Shown: positions 17,948 through 27,253 of the stretch, piece after piece | Layout of the letters: every line of letters begins with the position of its first letter | Numbering within the stretch: the stretch's first letter is position 1 | NCBI GenBank assembly: GCA_029987235.1 | Contig: DALTWF010000001.1 | Span: forward strand, 31,642 to 95,641 | Direction of reading: 5' to 3' | DNA from: Methanocorpusculum sp. | Lineage (GTDB): Archaea; Halobacteriota; Methanomicrobia; Methanomicrobiales; Methanocorpusculaceae | DNA: 64,000 bases | Notes under the pieces: model-generated | Told to the model about the DNA's origin: nothing | Databases searched by the model: none | What the model saw: the letters and a program-made list of their open reading frames with translations, nothing else | Translations under genes and position numbers: made by a program

Positions 17948-19252
17948 ATGAAGTGGGCAATTTTAGGCGGAGGACTTACCGGCGTAACCCTCGCACGCCT
18001 GTTAAAAGAAAAAGGACATGAGATTACTGTCTTTGAAAAAGAAGAAAAAATCGGCGGTCTGTGCAAATCAGAGAAAAGAAACGGCTTTACCTTCGACTGC
18101 GGAGGCTCGCACATTATCTTCTCACGCGACACCGAAGTCCTTGAATTCATGCAGAATGTCCTTGAAGACAACCGCGAATTCAGAAACCGCAACACAAAAA
18201 TCTTCTACAAGAAAAATCTCATAAAATATCCCTTTGAAAACGGTCTTGCAGCACTCCCCAAAGAAGACCTCTACTTCTGCATCAGCGAATACATAAAAAC
18301 CCTTATCGCCCACGAAAAAGGTGAGATCGCAGAGCCGCAGAACTTCAAAGACTGGATTTATGCAACCTTCGGGAAAGGAATTGCAGAAACCTATATGGTT
18401 CCCTACAACGAAAAAATCTGGAACTATCCGACCGAAAAAATGTCCAAACACTGGATGGACGGTCGTGTTCCGCGCCCGCCGGTTGAAGATATCATCAAAT
18501 CCGCAGTAGGCATCGAAACCGAAGGATACACTCATCAGTCAGTCTTTTCATACCCGATAGACGGTGGAATTGAAGCCCTTGTTTTTGCCATCGCAAAACC
18601 TGTGACAGACAGTATCCGCGTAAACTGCCCGGTTTCCCGAATCGAAAAATGCGGCTCCTGCTGGAAAGTGACCGCCGGCGGCAAGACTGAAGAATTTGAC
18701 CGCGTGATTTCCACTATCCCTCTGCAGATACTTCTGCCGATGCTTGCAGACATCCCGGCTGAAGTCCAGAACGCCGTAAAATCTCTGCGCTACAACTCAA
18801 TTGCCTGCGTATCTGTCGGATTCAAAGGTACTCAGTCCGACCTTTCATGGATGTACATTCCAGAAAGCAAATGGGGTATGTTCAACAGACTCTCCTTCCC
18901 TTCAAACTTCAGTAAACATGTGGCACCTGAAGGATGCTCGGCGATTCTTGCAGAAATCACCTACAATGAAGGCGATAAAGTGTCAAAGATGACTGATAAG
19001 GAAATTATCGATCACACTGTATCAGGTCTTCGTGAAATGGGATTTTTGCCTGGTGAAGTTGTGCACACCGCAGTCGACCGCTTTGAATACGCATACGTTG
19101 TATATGACCTTGATTATCTCAAAAACATCAAGATTGTCAAGGATTTCTTCGCCGGTTACGGCGTAGATCTGGTCGGACGTTTCTCCCAGTTTGAATACAT
19201 CAACATGGACGGATGCATCCGTTCCGTTATGAACTTCGTGAAAAACGCATGA
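17948..19252 (+). CDS. FAD-dependent oxidoreductase, UDP-galactopyranose-mutase/protoporphyrinogen-oxidase-like
   Basis: Flavoprotein of 434 residues with an N-terminal dinucleotide-binding motif (AILGGGLTGVTLARLLKEKGH, ending at the Glu-containing strand VFEKEEKIGGLC) of the amine-oxidase/UDP-galactopyranose-mutase superfamily. Conserved central pieces include YNEKIWNYPTEKMSKHWM and a second FAD-contacting stretch near VISTIPLQ. It overlaps the next glycosyltransferase gene by 4 bases (ATGA), so the pair likely acts in making a surface glycan or glycolipid sugar. A TATA-like CCTTATAAC at 17916-17924 suggests a leaderless mRNA. Exact reaction unknown. Confidence 0.82.
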   Translation: MKWAILGGGLTGVTLARLLKEKGHEITVFEKEEKIGGLCKSEKRNGFTFDCGGSHIIFSRDTEVLEFMQNVLEDNREFRNRNTKIFYKKNLIKYPFENGLAALPKEDLYFCISEYIKTLIAHEKGEIAEPQNFKDWIYATFGKGIAETYMVPYNEKIWNYPTEKMSKHWMDGRVPRPPVEDIIKSAVGIETEGYTHQSVFSYPIDGGIEALVFAIAKPVTDSIRVNCPVSRIEKCGSCWKVTAGGKTEEFDRVISTIPLQILLPMLADIPAEVQNAVKSLRYNSIACVSVGFKGTQSDLSWMYIPESKWGMFNRLSFPSNFSKHVAPEGCSAILAEITYNEGDKVSKMTDKEIIDHTVSGLREMGFLPGEVVHTAVDRFEYAYVVYDLDYLKNIKIVKDFFAGYGVDLVGRFSQFEYINMDGCIRSVMNFVKNA

Positions 19253-20364
19253 GAATTTTATTTGTCGTCTGTGGTGAAGGGCTGGGACATTCTTCCCGGT
19301 CCACCAAACTTGCGCGGTATCTGCAGAATCAGGGACATACCTGTTATTTCGCCGCATATGACAAAGGATACGACTTTATCAAAAGTCAGGGATTTGACGT
19401 CATCGAAACTCCCCGGGAAGTAACCCTTGAAGGAACCGGCGGCTGTTTTGACCTGAAAAAAACCGTCAAATCCTCGGCAGGAATTCCGGTAGCGCTCGGG
19501 CAGTCATTTTTCCAGATACATAAATTCATCAGGGAAAAAGACATAGAATTTTTAATCGCGGACACTATGTTTGCCTGCGGTGTTGCGGCAAAAAGTCACA
19601 AACGCCTGCCTGTTTTGTTTATCACGAATCAGAACAAGTTCGGTTCTGCCGTAACGAGCGGTAAGGATGTGTATGTGTGGAAAACGATGAGCAAAGTAAT
19701 TTCCACGTATCACCGTTATGTTCCCGATTTAATCGCTGTTCCGGACTTTGCCGAGCCGTATATGATAAGCGGCTACAACTTTGACCCCGAAGACAAGGCA
19801 CGCGACAAATACATCCCGGTAGGTCCGATTTTAGACGACAGAATCAATGACTATACACCGACAAAAGAGACGGTTTTCGCAAGTTTCGGAGGGGAACCTT
19901 ACAAACAGCCGATGTATCAGATGCTGCGAAATATTGCAGATATTATGCCGGAGGAAAAGTTTGAAATATTTTCCACTTCGCCGGGAATGCCGCAAAATAC
20001 TGCAAATTTCACTGCAACCGGCTATGTTCCGAATCTTTTCGAGCCGATGGCGCGGGCAAAAGTCGCTATTATTCACGGCGGGCTTACTTCGCTTCATGAA
20101 GCGATTTTCTACAGAAAGCCGGTAATTTTAATCATCGACCCCTATCATCCTGAACAGTGGAACAACGGCAGAAAAGTTGAGGAACTCGGTCTTGGCATAA
20201 TGCTCAGGTCTGATGAAATCACCGAGGAAAAGCTGCATCTTGCAATTTCCAATGCATTAACGATGCAGCCGCCGGACATGAGAAAGCTTTTCGAGGAATA
20301 TGACGGATGCAAGGGCTGTGCGCAACTCATTGAGCATGTGTACGAAAAGCACCGAAAACCATAA
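19249..20364 (+). CDS. Glycosyltransferase of the MJ1255/MurG-like family
   Basis: Protein of 371 residues that starts RILFVVCGEGLGHSSRSTKLAR, split here at the glycine loop of GT-B fold enzymes (MJ1255-type, a relative of MurG). The C-terminal donor site is seen in VAIIHGGLTSLHEAIFYRKPV, with the His-Gly-Gly motif that contacts the nucleotide diphosphate. The start is the ATG at 19249 overlapping the stop of the FAD enzyme; the longer frame would run back inside that gene. It probably transfers a sugar to a lipid or glycan acceptor; donor and acceptor are unknown. Confidence 0.83.
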   Translation: MRILFVVCGEGLGHSSRSTKLARYLQNQGHTCYFAAYDKGYDFIKSQGFDVIETPREVTLEGTGGCFDLKKTVKSSAGIPVALGQSFFQIHKFIREKDIEFLIADTMFACGVAAKSHKRLPVLFITNQNKFGSAVTSGKDVYVWKTMSKVISTYHRYVPDLIAVPDFAEPYMISGYNFDPEDKARDKYIPVGPILDDRINDYTPTKETVFASFGGEPYKQPMYQMLRNIADIMPEEKFEIFSTSPGMPQNTANFTATGYVPNLFEPMARAKVAIIHGGLTSLHEAIFYRKPVILIIDPYHPEQWNNGRKVEELGLGIMLRSDEITEEKLHLAISNALTMQPPDMRKLFEEYDGCKGCAQLIEHVYEKHRKP

Positions 20365-20398
20365 CCTTATTACCTGTCACCACCTTTATTAATATAGT

Positions 20399-20572
20399 AT
20401 GGAAAAAATTGAGATAGTGAATACGCTGGAATTTGTAGCCGATATCGAAGGAAAAAAAGACTGCCTCATGGCGCAGCAGGGAGAACTCTGGTTTAATATT
20501 GACATTCCGAAAGGAAGCGGACTCAAACCGGGCGACAAAATCAAAGTAACCGTAGAGAAGGTAAATGAATAA
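20399..20572 (+). CDS. Small conserved-looking beta protein (57 aa)
   Basis: A 57-residue protein starting MEKIEIVNTLEFVADI and ending in a PKGSGLKPGDKIKVTVEK turn-and-strand, similar in shape to small beta-barrels or the swapped-hairpin of AbrB-like proteins. Its stop overlaps the start of the next membrane protein by 8 bases, and a TATA-like TTTATTAATATA lies just upstream. The coupling and good codon use suggest a real gene. Function not recognised. Confidence 0.65.
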   Translation: MEKIEIVNTLEFVADIEGKKDCLMAQQGELWFNIDIPKGSGLKPGDKIKVTVEKVNE

Positions 20573-20981
20573 TCCGGACTCCATAAACGATACTGTCGAC
20601 CGGAAAAAAATCTATATAGGAGGCGCTATCCTATTAATTATAGGAATTGCCGTAATCCTGATTGTTTTTTCCGGCGGGGCGCATATTGAAGCAAAATCAC
20701 TTACCTATAACAACGGGGAACTTGCAGCCGTTTTCGGTTACGACAGTGATGAGCCGCACAAAGTCTGGATTCAGTATCGTGTTTTCAAGGTAAACGGGCC
20801 GTTCTCAACAACGGAAATAAACGGAATCGATACTCAGATTGCAACACTTCAAAAAGGTGACACTGTATCAAAATTCAAGCTTGATCTGGAACCCGGGGAA
20901 TACAAAGTGTTCATGTATGTAATCGACTTTGAAGACATGAAACAGCGGCTTGCAGCATTTATCAGATACATAAACGTGTAA
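20565..20981 (+). CDS. Membrane-anchored protein of unknown function
   Basis: A 138-residue protein with a short charged N-terminus, one strong membrane segment at about residues 18-37 (IYIGGAILLIIGIAVILIVF) and an extracellular domain of about 100 residues rich in beta strands, ending VIDFEDMKQRLAAFIRYINV. It overlaps the preceding 57-residue gene and was probably cotranslated with it. I do not recognise the outer domain; it may be a binding or structural module of the cell surface. Confidence 0.72.
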   Translation: MNNPDSINDTVDRKKIYIGGAILLIIGIAVILIVFSGGAHIEAKSLTYNNGELAAVFGYDSDEPHKVWIQYRVFKVNGPFSTTEINGIDTQIATLQKGDTVSKFKLDLEPGEYKVFMYVIDFEDMKQRLAAFIRYINV

Positions 20982-21026
20982 AAAAAAACAGAAAATACAA
21001 GATACCAAGAAACTGAGGCAGAAAAA

Positions 21027-22631
21027 ATGGAGATATATGACAATGCATGCGTATTTAATCCGGTGACCGGGAAATGGCTTATGTCTTCTTTTTCCGTTGA
21101 AGACGGAAAAATAGTACATGTTGCAAAACCCAGAGAACTTGCAGGAGAAAACCGCATCGACCTCAAAGGCGCCCGTGTAATTCCGGGCATGATTGACGCA
21201 CACATCCACATCGAAAGTACTCTTCTTCCCCCAAACGAATTCGGGAAAATGTCGCTTTCCTGCGGTGTTACAACCGTAATCGCCGACCCTCATGAAATAG
21301 GAAACGTGGCCGGAACAAAAGGTATTGATTTCATGATTGAGGATGCAAAAAACTCCCCTGCCGACATATTTTTCATGGTTCCGTCCTGCGTTCCCGCAAC
21401 GCCGACGGAAATCGGAGGGGCTGTAATTTCAGCACATGACCTTGTACAATACCGGACCAATTCAAAAGTACTTGGTCTCGGCGAGATGATGAATGTACCA
21501 GGGGTTCTGTCCGGAGACGAAGAGGTAAAGGCAAAGTTATCCCTTTTCGAGCGGATTGACGGTCATGCACCGTGTTTAAGCGGCAATGACCTTGACACTT
21601 ATATCTCGGCAGGTATTACTTCTGATCATGAATGTGTTTCTGCAGAGGAAGCCACGGAAAAACTCGAAAAAGGTCTGTATATCTTCTTAAGAAACGGCGA
21701 TGCAGCCAAAAATGTTGCCGCTCTTTCACCGGCGGTAACGCCTCAGACTGTCTCCCACTGCTGTTTTGCAACAGATGACCGCCATGTCGATTCAATCAAA
21801 AATGAAGGCACGATTGATCATGCGGTTCGCATTGCGTGCGAAGCAGGAATGCCGCTTGAACTGGCTCTCCGGGCAGCAACTCTGTCTCCTGCGGAATATT
21901 TCGGACTGAAGGGCCGCGGAATCCTGGCTCCCGGAAAGATTGCTGACTTCTGCACACTTAAGGAGGGTTCTGAGTTCCTTATTGACAAAGTCTATAAAAA
22001 CGGTGTTGAACGCACGAAAATCCCGGAAAAAACAAGTACTGCCTCATGCCCCTCTCCTGCATTTTCCTGCATTTTCCCTGAAATTTCCGACCTTGCACTC
22101 CCCGATGGACAACTGCATATTATCGGGCTTATTCCTGGAGAAATTGTGACCGAACAACTTATCGGGACGAAAAACATGCCCGGTGTGCAGAAAATAGTCT
22201 GTGTCGACCGGTATGCGAAACGGGGATTTGGTGTCGGTCTGATTAAAGGATTGGGCATGAAATCAGGAGCAATTGCAACATCGGTTGCACACGATGCGCA
22301 CAATATTGTTGCCTCGGGCAGGACCGATGAAGAAATTCTTGCGGCAATACACGCAGTAGCGGATGCAAAAGGAGGCATGGCTGTGGTTGTAAACGGAAAT
22401 ACAACTGTTCTTCCGCTTGAAATTGGAGGTCTGATGACCGGACTTCCTGCAGAAAAAGTCTGTGACAAAATTACTGTTTTGTCTGATGAACTTGAAAAAA
22501 CCGGTACTTACCGTGATGCATTCATGAGTCTTTCCTTCATGTGCCTTACCGTCATTCCGCACATAAAAATCACGCCGCGCGGGCTCTTTGACGGAGATTC
22601 CTTCTGCGATATGGATATCAGAGTTGAATAA
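21027..22631 (+). CDS. ade: Adenine deaminase
   Basis: Converts adenine to hypoxanthine plus ammonia in purine salvage. The 534-residue protein is of the amidohydrolase type: metal-binding GMIDAHIHIESTLL (His-x-His), the LGLGEMMNVPGV segment, SDHECVSAEEA, and a C-terminal Ade-specific region with GVGLIKGLGMKSGAIATSVAHDAHN (given in part). Length fits AdeC. A TATA-free A-rich stretch precedes it. It ends 3 bases before hemD, so it may share a transcript with the tetrapyrrole genes, although it has no direct part in that pathway. Confidence 0.94.
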   Translation: MEIYDNACVFNPVTGKWLMSSFSVEDGKIVHVAKPRELAGENRIDLKGARVIPGMIDAHIHIESTLLPPNEFGKMSLSCGVTTVIADPHEIGNVAGTKGIDFMIEDAKNSPADIFFMVPSCVPATPTEIGGAVISAHDLVQYRTNSKVLGLGEMMNVPGVLSGDEEVKAKLSLFERIDGHAPCLSGNDLDTYISAGITSDHECVSAEEATEKLEKGLYIFLRNGDAAKNVAALSPAVTPQTVSHCCFATDDRHVDSIKNEGTIDHAVRIACEAGMPLELALRAATLSPAEYFGLKGRGILAPGKIADFCTLKEGSEFLIDKVYKNGVERTKIPEKTSTASCPSPAFSCIFPEISDLALPDGQLHIIGLIPGEIVTEQLIGTKNMPGVQKIVCVDRYAKRGFGVGLIKGLGMKSGAIATSVAHDAHNIVASGRTDEEILAAIHAVADAKGGMAVVVNGNTTVLPLEIGGLMTGLPAEKVCDKITVLSDELEKTGTYRDAFMSLSFMCLTVIPHIKITPRGLFDGDSFCDMDIRVE

Positions 22632-22634
22632 CGT

Positions 22635-23315
22635 ATGAAAATTGCAATTACACGTCTTGCAGAAAAAGGGGAGGCGGATGCTGAAATCTGCGCAAAATAC
22701 GGTCATACCTGTAAACCGGTTCACCCGCTTCGTGCGGAACTGAACGCAAGTATGGTGCAGCAGTTTGTATTGGCCGCAAATGCAGGAGAATTTGACGCGG
22801 TCTTTTTTGCAAGCGCATATTCTGCAAAAAATGCCGGTCGGTTTCTTGAGCGCGGAATCACAAAAAAATGCAGGATTATTGCAATCGGTCCGGAAACGCA
22901 GCGGGTTTTGTTTGAACTCGGTATTCCTGCAGAGATTCTTCCGGAATTTTACTCAAAGGAACTTGTACCTTATCTGGGTGACTGGATTGAGGGAAAATCC
23001 ATCGGACTTCCCCGCTCGAATATCCCGAATCAGGCGTTAATTTATGCAATTGAAGATGCAGGTGCGATGGCTTTTGAGTACCGCATTTATCATCTTTCAC
23101 CGACCGCAGAACCGCTTGATTTGAAAGACTGCGATGCAGTACTTTTTACCAGTGCCGCATCGTTTACGCTGGCAGATATGCCGGATATTTCCGGAAAAAC
23201 AATCATTGCTATTGGAAAAGTGACCGCAGACTCCATGCGGAAAAAAGGAATAGAACCGGATTATGTCGGAAACGGTTCGGTTGAAGGAGCAATAGCCCAG
23301 ATTCCACAGAAATGA
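22635..23315 (+). CDS. hemD: Uroporphyrinogen-III synthase
   Basis: Closes hydroxymethylbilane with inversion of ring D to give uroporphyrinogen III. The 226-residue protein is divergent, as HemD always is, but shows the pattern of the family: an N-terminal ITRLAEKGEADAEICAKYGH, the inter-domain strand FFASAYSAKNAGRFLE, IAIGPETQRVLFELGI, and the second-domain VLFTSAASFTLADM and IAIGKVTADSMRKKGI. Its position at the head of the hem cluster makes the call firm. It overlaps the next gene by 4 bases. Confidence 0.92.
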   Translation: MKIAITRLAEKGEADAEICAKYGHTCKPVHPLRAELNASMVQQFVLAANAGEFDAVFFASAYSAKNAGRFLERGITKKCRIIAIGPETQRVLFELGIPAEILPEFYSKELVPYLGDWIEGKSIGLPRSNIPNQALIYAIEDAGAMAFEYRIYHLSPTAEPLDLKDCDAVLFTSAASFTLADMPDISGKTIIAIGKVTADSMRKKGIEPDYVGNGSVEGAIAQIPQK

Positions 23316-25042
23316 TTCCTCTTCAGCTTGACCTTTCAAATGCGTCTGTCCTGGTGTTTGGAAGCGGCGCGGTTGCAAAACGCAAAGCGGATTATTTCAA
23401 ACAATGCCGCGTCACATACATATCTCGCGAATACGGGGCGAATGTGGAAAATATAAGCGATAATGCACTTTCCGATATCATAAATAAACATGATGTCATA
23501 ATTTCCGCTCTTGATGATGTCAACCTCAATGAAAAAATCTGCGAGATGGCGAAATCATGCGGCAAACTCTGTAATTCTGCAACGGGAGGAGGAAATTTCC
23601 TTATTCCAGCGGTATTTTGCGATGGGGATGTTTCGGTTGCGGTATCTGCAAACGGCTGTGCCCCGGCTCTTGCCGCATTTTTGCGGGACGATATCAAAGC
23701 CCGCTATCCGAATCTTGCTGAAGTTGCAAAACAGCAGCAGGAATTCAGAAAAGCCGTAAAAGATGTTGAACCGGAGGAAAAAAAGCGTGCAGAACTGATA
23801 AAGCTGGCACTCCCTTCTCCGGATGGTGAAATAAGGATTTCTCTCGCCTCGTTTACGGGGAGTCAGGATGCTCTTTTTGCCGCAAAATTTGATGAGGCTG
23901 CATTTTATGCAGCAACGCCGTTTCCGGGGGTAATTTTGCTTCAGACCTGCAGCAGGGTGGAGATTTTAGTTCACGCATCCGCGGCGGAACTGGCAGTATT
24001 TCTTGAAAAAGAAAAACGAGAAGGTTTTGTTATTTATGAAAATAAAGACGTTCTGCTGCATCTTTCAAAACTTGCTGCAGGTCTTGAGTCCCTTATCGTT
24101 GGTGAAGACCAGATTTTAGGGCAGATGAAAGACGCTCTTCTTTCTGCGCAGGGCTTTGCAAAATCTGATCCTGTTACTACGGCCTGCATTAACACTGCAG
24201 TATATTTAGGTGTACAGGTTCGTTTAAAAACAAAAATAAACCGCGGGGCTGTTTCTATCGGCTCTGCTGCGGTGCAGCTTGCTGAAGAAATCTGCGGTGA
24301 TTTATCCGGCAGAAATATTCTGGTGGTCGGAGGAGGAGAAATGGGTCGTCTGGTCACAAAATCGCTTGCAGAAAAAAAACTGCGGGCAATTTATGTAACA
24401 AACCGCACGTATGAAAATGCTCTCGCTCTTGCGAAAGAGGTAAACGGACAGGCGATGCATCTTGACAAACTCTATTCCTGTGCGGAAATGTCGGATGTCA
24501 TTATTTCCTGCACTGCGGCCCCGCATGAAATTATTCATGCCTCGCAAATGGCAGAGGTTATGCAGAAAAGGCGCTGGCTGCTTGATAATGAGCCGAAATC
24601 GCTTGTTATTATCGATATTGCAAGCCCGTGTGATGTGGAAGCCGCATGCAGAAACATTCCCGGAGTAAATCTCTATACTATCGTTGATTTGAAAGGCGTT
24701 GCGGAGCAGAACCTGAAATCCCGTGAAACAGAGTCCCGCAGGGCTGAAGAAATTGTGGTCGGATTCCAGCCGGAATTTGCAAAAATTGTCCAGAGAACCG
24801 CATCATCTCATGCCCTTGCCGCTCTTTATTCGTGGGCAGAGGAAATCCGTCTGCGTGAATGTGAAGAAGCACATCGGCTTCTTGCAAACGGCCGCCCGGC
24901 TACTGAGGTAACCGAAGGCCTTTCGCAGGCACTTGTTGCCAGACTCTTGGAAGATGCGGCAAATGAAATCCGCAGGGCCGCAGAAGAAAAACGCATCTCT
25001 GATGCGGAAAAAATCGCAAAAACCATAACCGGAGAAAAATAA
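23312..25042 (+). CDS. hemA: Fusion: precorrin-2 dehydrogenase (SirC-type) + glutamyl-tRNA reductase
   Basis: A 576-residue fusion. Residues 1-150 form an NAD-binding siroheme-synthase-type domain (VLVFGSGAVAKRKADYF; CNSATGGGNFLIPAV) that would oxidise precorrin-2 to sirohydrochlorin. Residues about 170-576 are glutamyl-tRNA reductase, which makes glutamate-1-semialdehyde: nucleophile Cys213 in QTCSRVEI, the LAAGLESLIVGEDQILGQMK segment, GAVSIGSAAVQLA, and the NADPH site NILVVGGGEMGRL. Both activities belong to the same pathway, one at the entry and one after SUMT, so one protein links the two ends. It overlaps hemB by one base. No separate SirC gene is in the cluster, in keeping with the fusion. 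Confidence 0.93.
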   Translation: MIPLQLDLSNASVLVFGSGAVAKRKADYFKQCRVTYISREYGANVENISDNALSDIINKHDVIISALDDVNLNEKICEMAKSCGKLCNSATGGGNFLIPAVFCDGDVSVAVSANGCAPALAAFLRDDIKARYPNLAEVAKQQQEFRKAVKDVEPEEKKRAELIKLALPSPDGEIRISLASFTGSQDALFAAKFDEAAFYAATPFPGVILLQTCSRVEILVHASAAELAVFLEKEKREGFVIYENKDVLLHLSKLAAGLESLIVGEDQILGQMKDALLSAQGFAKSDPVTTACINTAVYLGVQVRLKTKINRGAVSIGSAAVQLAEEICGDLSGRNILVVGGGEMGRLVTKSLAEKKLRAIYVTNRTYENALALAKEVNGQAMHLDKLYSCAEMSDVIISCTAAPHEIIHASQMAEVMQKRRWLLDNEPKSLVIIDIASPCDVEAACRNIPGVNLYTIVDLKGVAEQNLKSRETESRRAEEIVVGFQPEFAKIVQRTASSHALAALYSWAEEIRLRECEEAHRLLANGRPATEVTEGLSQALVARLLEDAANEIRRAAEEKRISDAEKIAKTITGEK

Positions 25043-26025
25043 TGTACCCGCAAACCAGACTCAGAAGATTAAGAACAAACCTGCTTCGCCCGCTTTTTAC
25101 CGAAACAAGACTCGTAGACGAAGATTTTATTCTGCCGCTGTTCTTTGATGAAGCCGCAGTGGAAAAAAGAGAAATTGCCTCAATGCCCGGTCAGTTCCGC
25201 TATCCATTATCAGATGCTGCAAATCTTGCAAAAACCCTGTTCGAAGAAGGGGTGCGGACCGTACTCTTATTCGGCATACCAAAAGAAAAAGACGCCTGCG
25301 CAACATCGGCTTTTGCGGAATTCGGAGTAATTCAGCAGGCCGTCCGTATGATGAAAGAGGTCGCGCCTAGTCTTGTGGTTATTACGGATTTATGTGCATG
25401 TGAATATACAAATCACGGGCACTGTGGTATTATTTCTGAAACCTGCGGTGGAGGCTTTGAACTGGATAATGATGCCTCTCTTGAGCTGATTTCAAAAATC
25501 GCCGTAAGTCAGGCGCGGGCGGGTGCTGATATTGTCGCACCAAGTTGCATGCTTGACGGTCAGGTTTCAAAAATCCGGGCTGCTCTTGATGAAGCCGGTT
25601 TCACAAACACGCCGATTATGTCCTACAGCACGAAATTTGCATCAGGTCTTTACGGTCCGTTCCGCTCGGCAGCAGACTCTGCAATGGCATTCGGAAATAG
25701 GAAATCCTATCAGATGAATCCGGCAAATGCCCGCGAGGCATTGCGTGAAAGTGAGCTTGATGCAGCAGAAGGCGCAGATGTTTTGATGGTAAAACCTGCG
25801 GGGTTGTATTTGGATGTGCTTTCTGCGGTACGCAACATAGGTCTTCCGACAGCCGCATATCATGTTTCCGGCGAGTATGCAATGATAAAATCAGCCGCTC
25901 AAAACGGCTGGATTGATGAAAAAACGGTTGTTCTTGAGACAATGACCTCAATTAAGCGTGCCGGAGCTGATTTGATTATAACCTATTACACACGGGACAT
26001 TCTGAGGTGGATGCATGAGAAGTAA
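25042..26025 (+). CDS. hemB: Porphobilinogen synthase (delta-aminolevulinate dehydratase)
   Basis: Condenses two 5-aminolevulinates to porphobilinogen. The 327-residue protein has the catalytic zinc site with Cys118, Cys120 and Cys128 (TDLCACEYTNHGHCG), the first active-site Lys in YSTKFASGLYGPFR and the Schiff-base Lys in VLMVKPAGLYLD. The cysteines mark it as a Zn-dependent type. Start overlaps the hemA stop (TAATG) and the end overlaps hemL by 11 bases, showing translational coupling. Confidence 0.97.
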   Translation: MYPQTRLRRLRTNLLRPLFTETRLVDEDFILPLFFDEAAVEKREIASMPGQFRYPLSDAANLAKTLFEEGVRTVLLFGIPKEKDACATSAFAEFGVIQQAVRMMKEVAPSLVVITDLCACEYTNHGHCGIISETCGGGFELDNDASLELISKIAVSQARAGADIVAPSCMLDGQVSKIRAALDEAGFTNTPIMSYSTKFASGLYGPFRSAADSAMAFGNRKSYQMNPANAREALRESELDAAEGADVLMVKPAGLYLDVLSAVRNIGLPTAAYHVSGEYAMIKSAAQNGWIDEKTVVLETMTSIKRAGADLIITYYTRDILRWMHEK

Positions 26026-27253
26026 GGAATTATTTAGTGATGCACAGAAAGTACTTGCAGGCGGAGTAAACAGCCCGGTTCGGGCAATATCTCCGCATCC
26101 ATTTTATGTAAAGTCGGCAAAAGGAGCCGTATTAAATACCGAGGATGGCGATGAGTTAATTGACTGCTGTATGGGTTACGGTCCGCTTCTTTTAGGTCAT
26201 GCCCCGGAAGAAATTGCACATGAGGTGGAACACCAGCTTGAACGCGGCTGGCTTTTCGGCAGTCCAACCGAGGCGGAAATTGAACTTGCAAAGTTGATTG
26301 CGGCAGATTATCCGTCAATAGATGCAGTCCGGTTCGTTTCAACTGGTTGTGAAGCGACAATGACAGCATTGCGTCTTGCCCGCGGGGTTACAGGTAAATC
26401 CGACATTGTAAAAATCGAAGGCGGATTTCACGGAGCTCATGATTCGGTTCTGATTGAAGCAGGAAGCGGGGCGCTTTCCTGTGGAATTCCGAATTCGGCA
26501 GGTGTTCTTGATGATACGGCAAAACACACTATGCAGGTTCCCTTTAACGATGCGGATGCGCTTGAAGACTGTCTTTCAAAGCATGCCGACACTGCATGTC
26601 TCATAATGGAGCCGGTAATGGGAAATATCGGTCCGATTCTCCCGGAAAAAGGATATCTGGAGGATGTCCGCGAAATTACCAAATCACATGATGTTCTTCT
26701 TATCTTTGACGAGGTTATTACCGGATACCGTCTCGGTCTTTCCGGTGCACAGGGAAAATTCGGCGTAACGCCTGATATCACCACGCTTGGAAAAATCGCA
26801 GCAGGCGGTTTTCCGATTGGCGTAATCGGGGCAAATCGTGAGATTATGTCGCTTCTGGCGCCGGAAGGTCCGGTATACAATGCAGGAACGTTTAATGCAA
26901 ATCCGGTCTCAATGGCAGCGGGTCTTGCGGTTAACAAATATCTTCATGCGCATGAGGATATGTATGCAAAAGTTGAGGCACAGGTTGCAAAAATCCGCGA
27001 TTCCGTTCCGGAATCAGCAAAAGGAACCTTTGTTTCCTGCGGTTCGATGTTCAAATATTTCTACCGGGCGACTGCACCCAAGAACTATCGCGAGGCAAAA
27101 GAATGTGATACTGCTGCATTCCGCGACTTTTTCGAGCGTGCACTTGGTATCGGTGTATTTGTTCCACCGTCGCAGTTTGAGACCAATTTCCTATCGTTTG
27201 CGCACGATGACGCTGCAGTTGCGAAAATCTGCAGGGCATACCGGTTCGTATGA
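26015..27253 (+). CDS. hemL: Glutamate-1-semialdehyde 2,1-aminomutase
   Basis: PLP enzyme that turns glutamate-1-semialdehyde into 5-aminolevulinate. The 412-residue protein shows GGVNSPVRAI near the N-terminus, FVSTGCEATMTALRLAR for the cofactor phosphate, LIFDEVITGYRLG with the Asp that holds the pyridine ring, and the Schiff-base Lys in TTLGKIAAGGFPIG. Length and motifs are standard. Together with hemA it gives the C5 route to aminolevulinate. Confidence 0.97.
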   Translation: MRSKELFSDAQKVLAGGVNSPVRAISPHPFYVKSAKGAVLNTEDGDELIDCCMGYGPLLLGHAPEEIAHEVEHQLERGWLFGSPTEAEIELAKLIAADYPSIDAVRFVSTGCEATMTALRLARGVTGKSDIVKIEGGFHGAHDSVLIEAGSGALSCGIPNSAGVLDDTAKHTMQVPFNDADALEDCLSKHADTACLIMEPVMGNIGPILPEKGYLEDVREITKSHDVLLIFDEVITGYRLGLSGAQGKFGVTPDITTLGKIAAGGFPIGVIGANREIMSLLAPEGPVYNAGTFNANPVSMAAGLAVNKYLHAHEDMYAKVEAQVAKIRDSVPESAKGTFVSCGSMFKYFYRATAPKNYREAKECDTAAFRDFFERALGIGVFVPPSQFETNFLSFAHDDAAVAKICRAYRFV

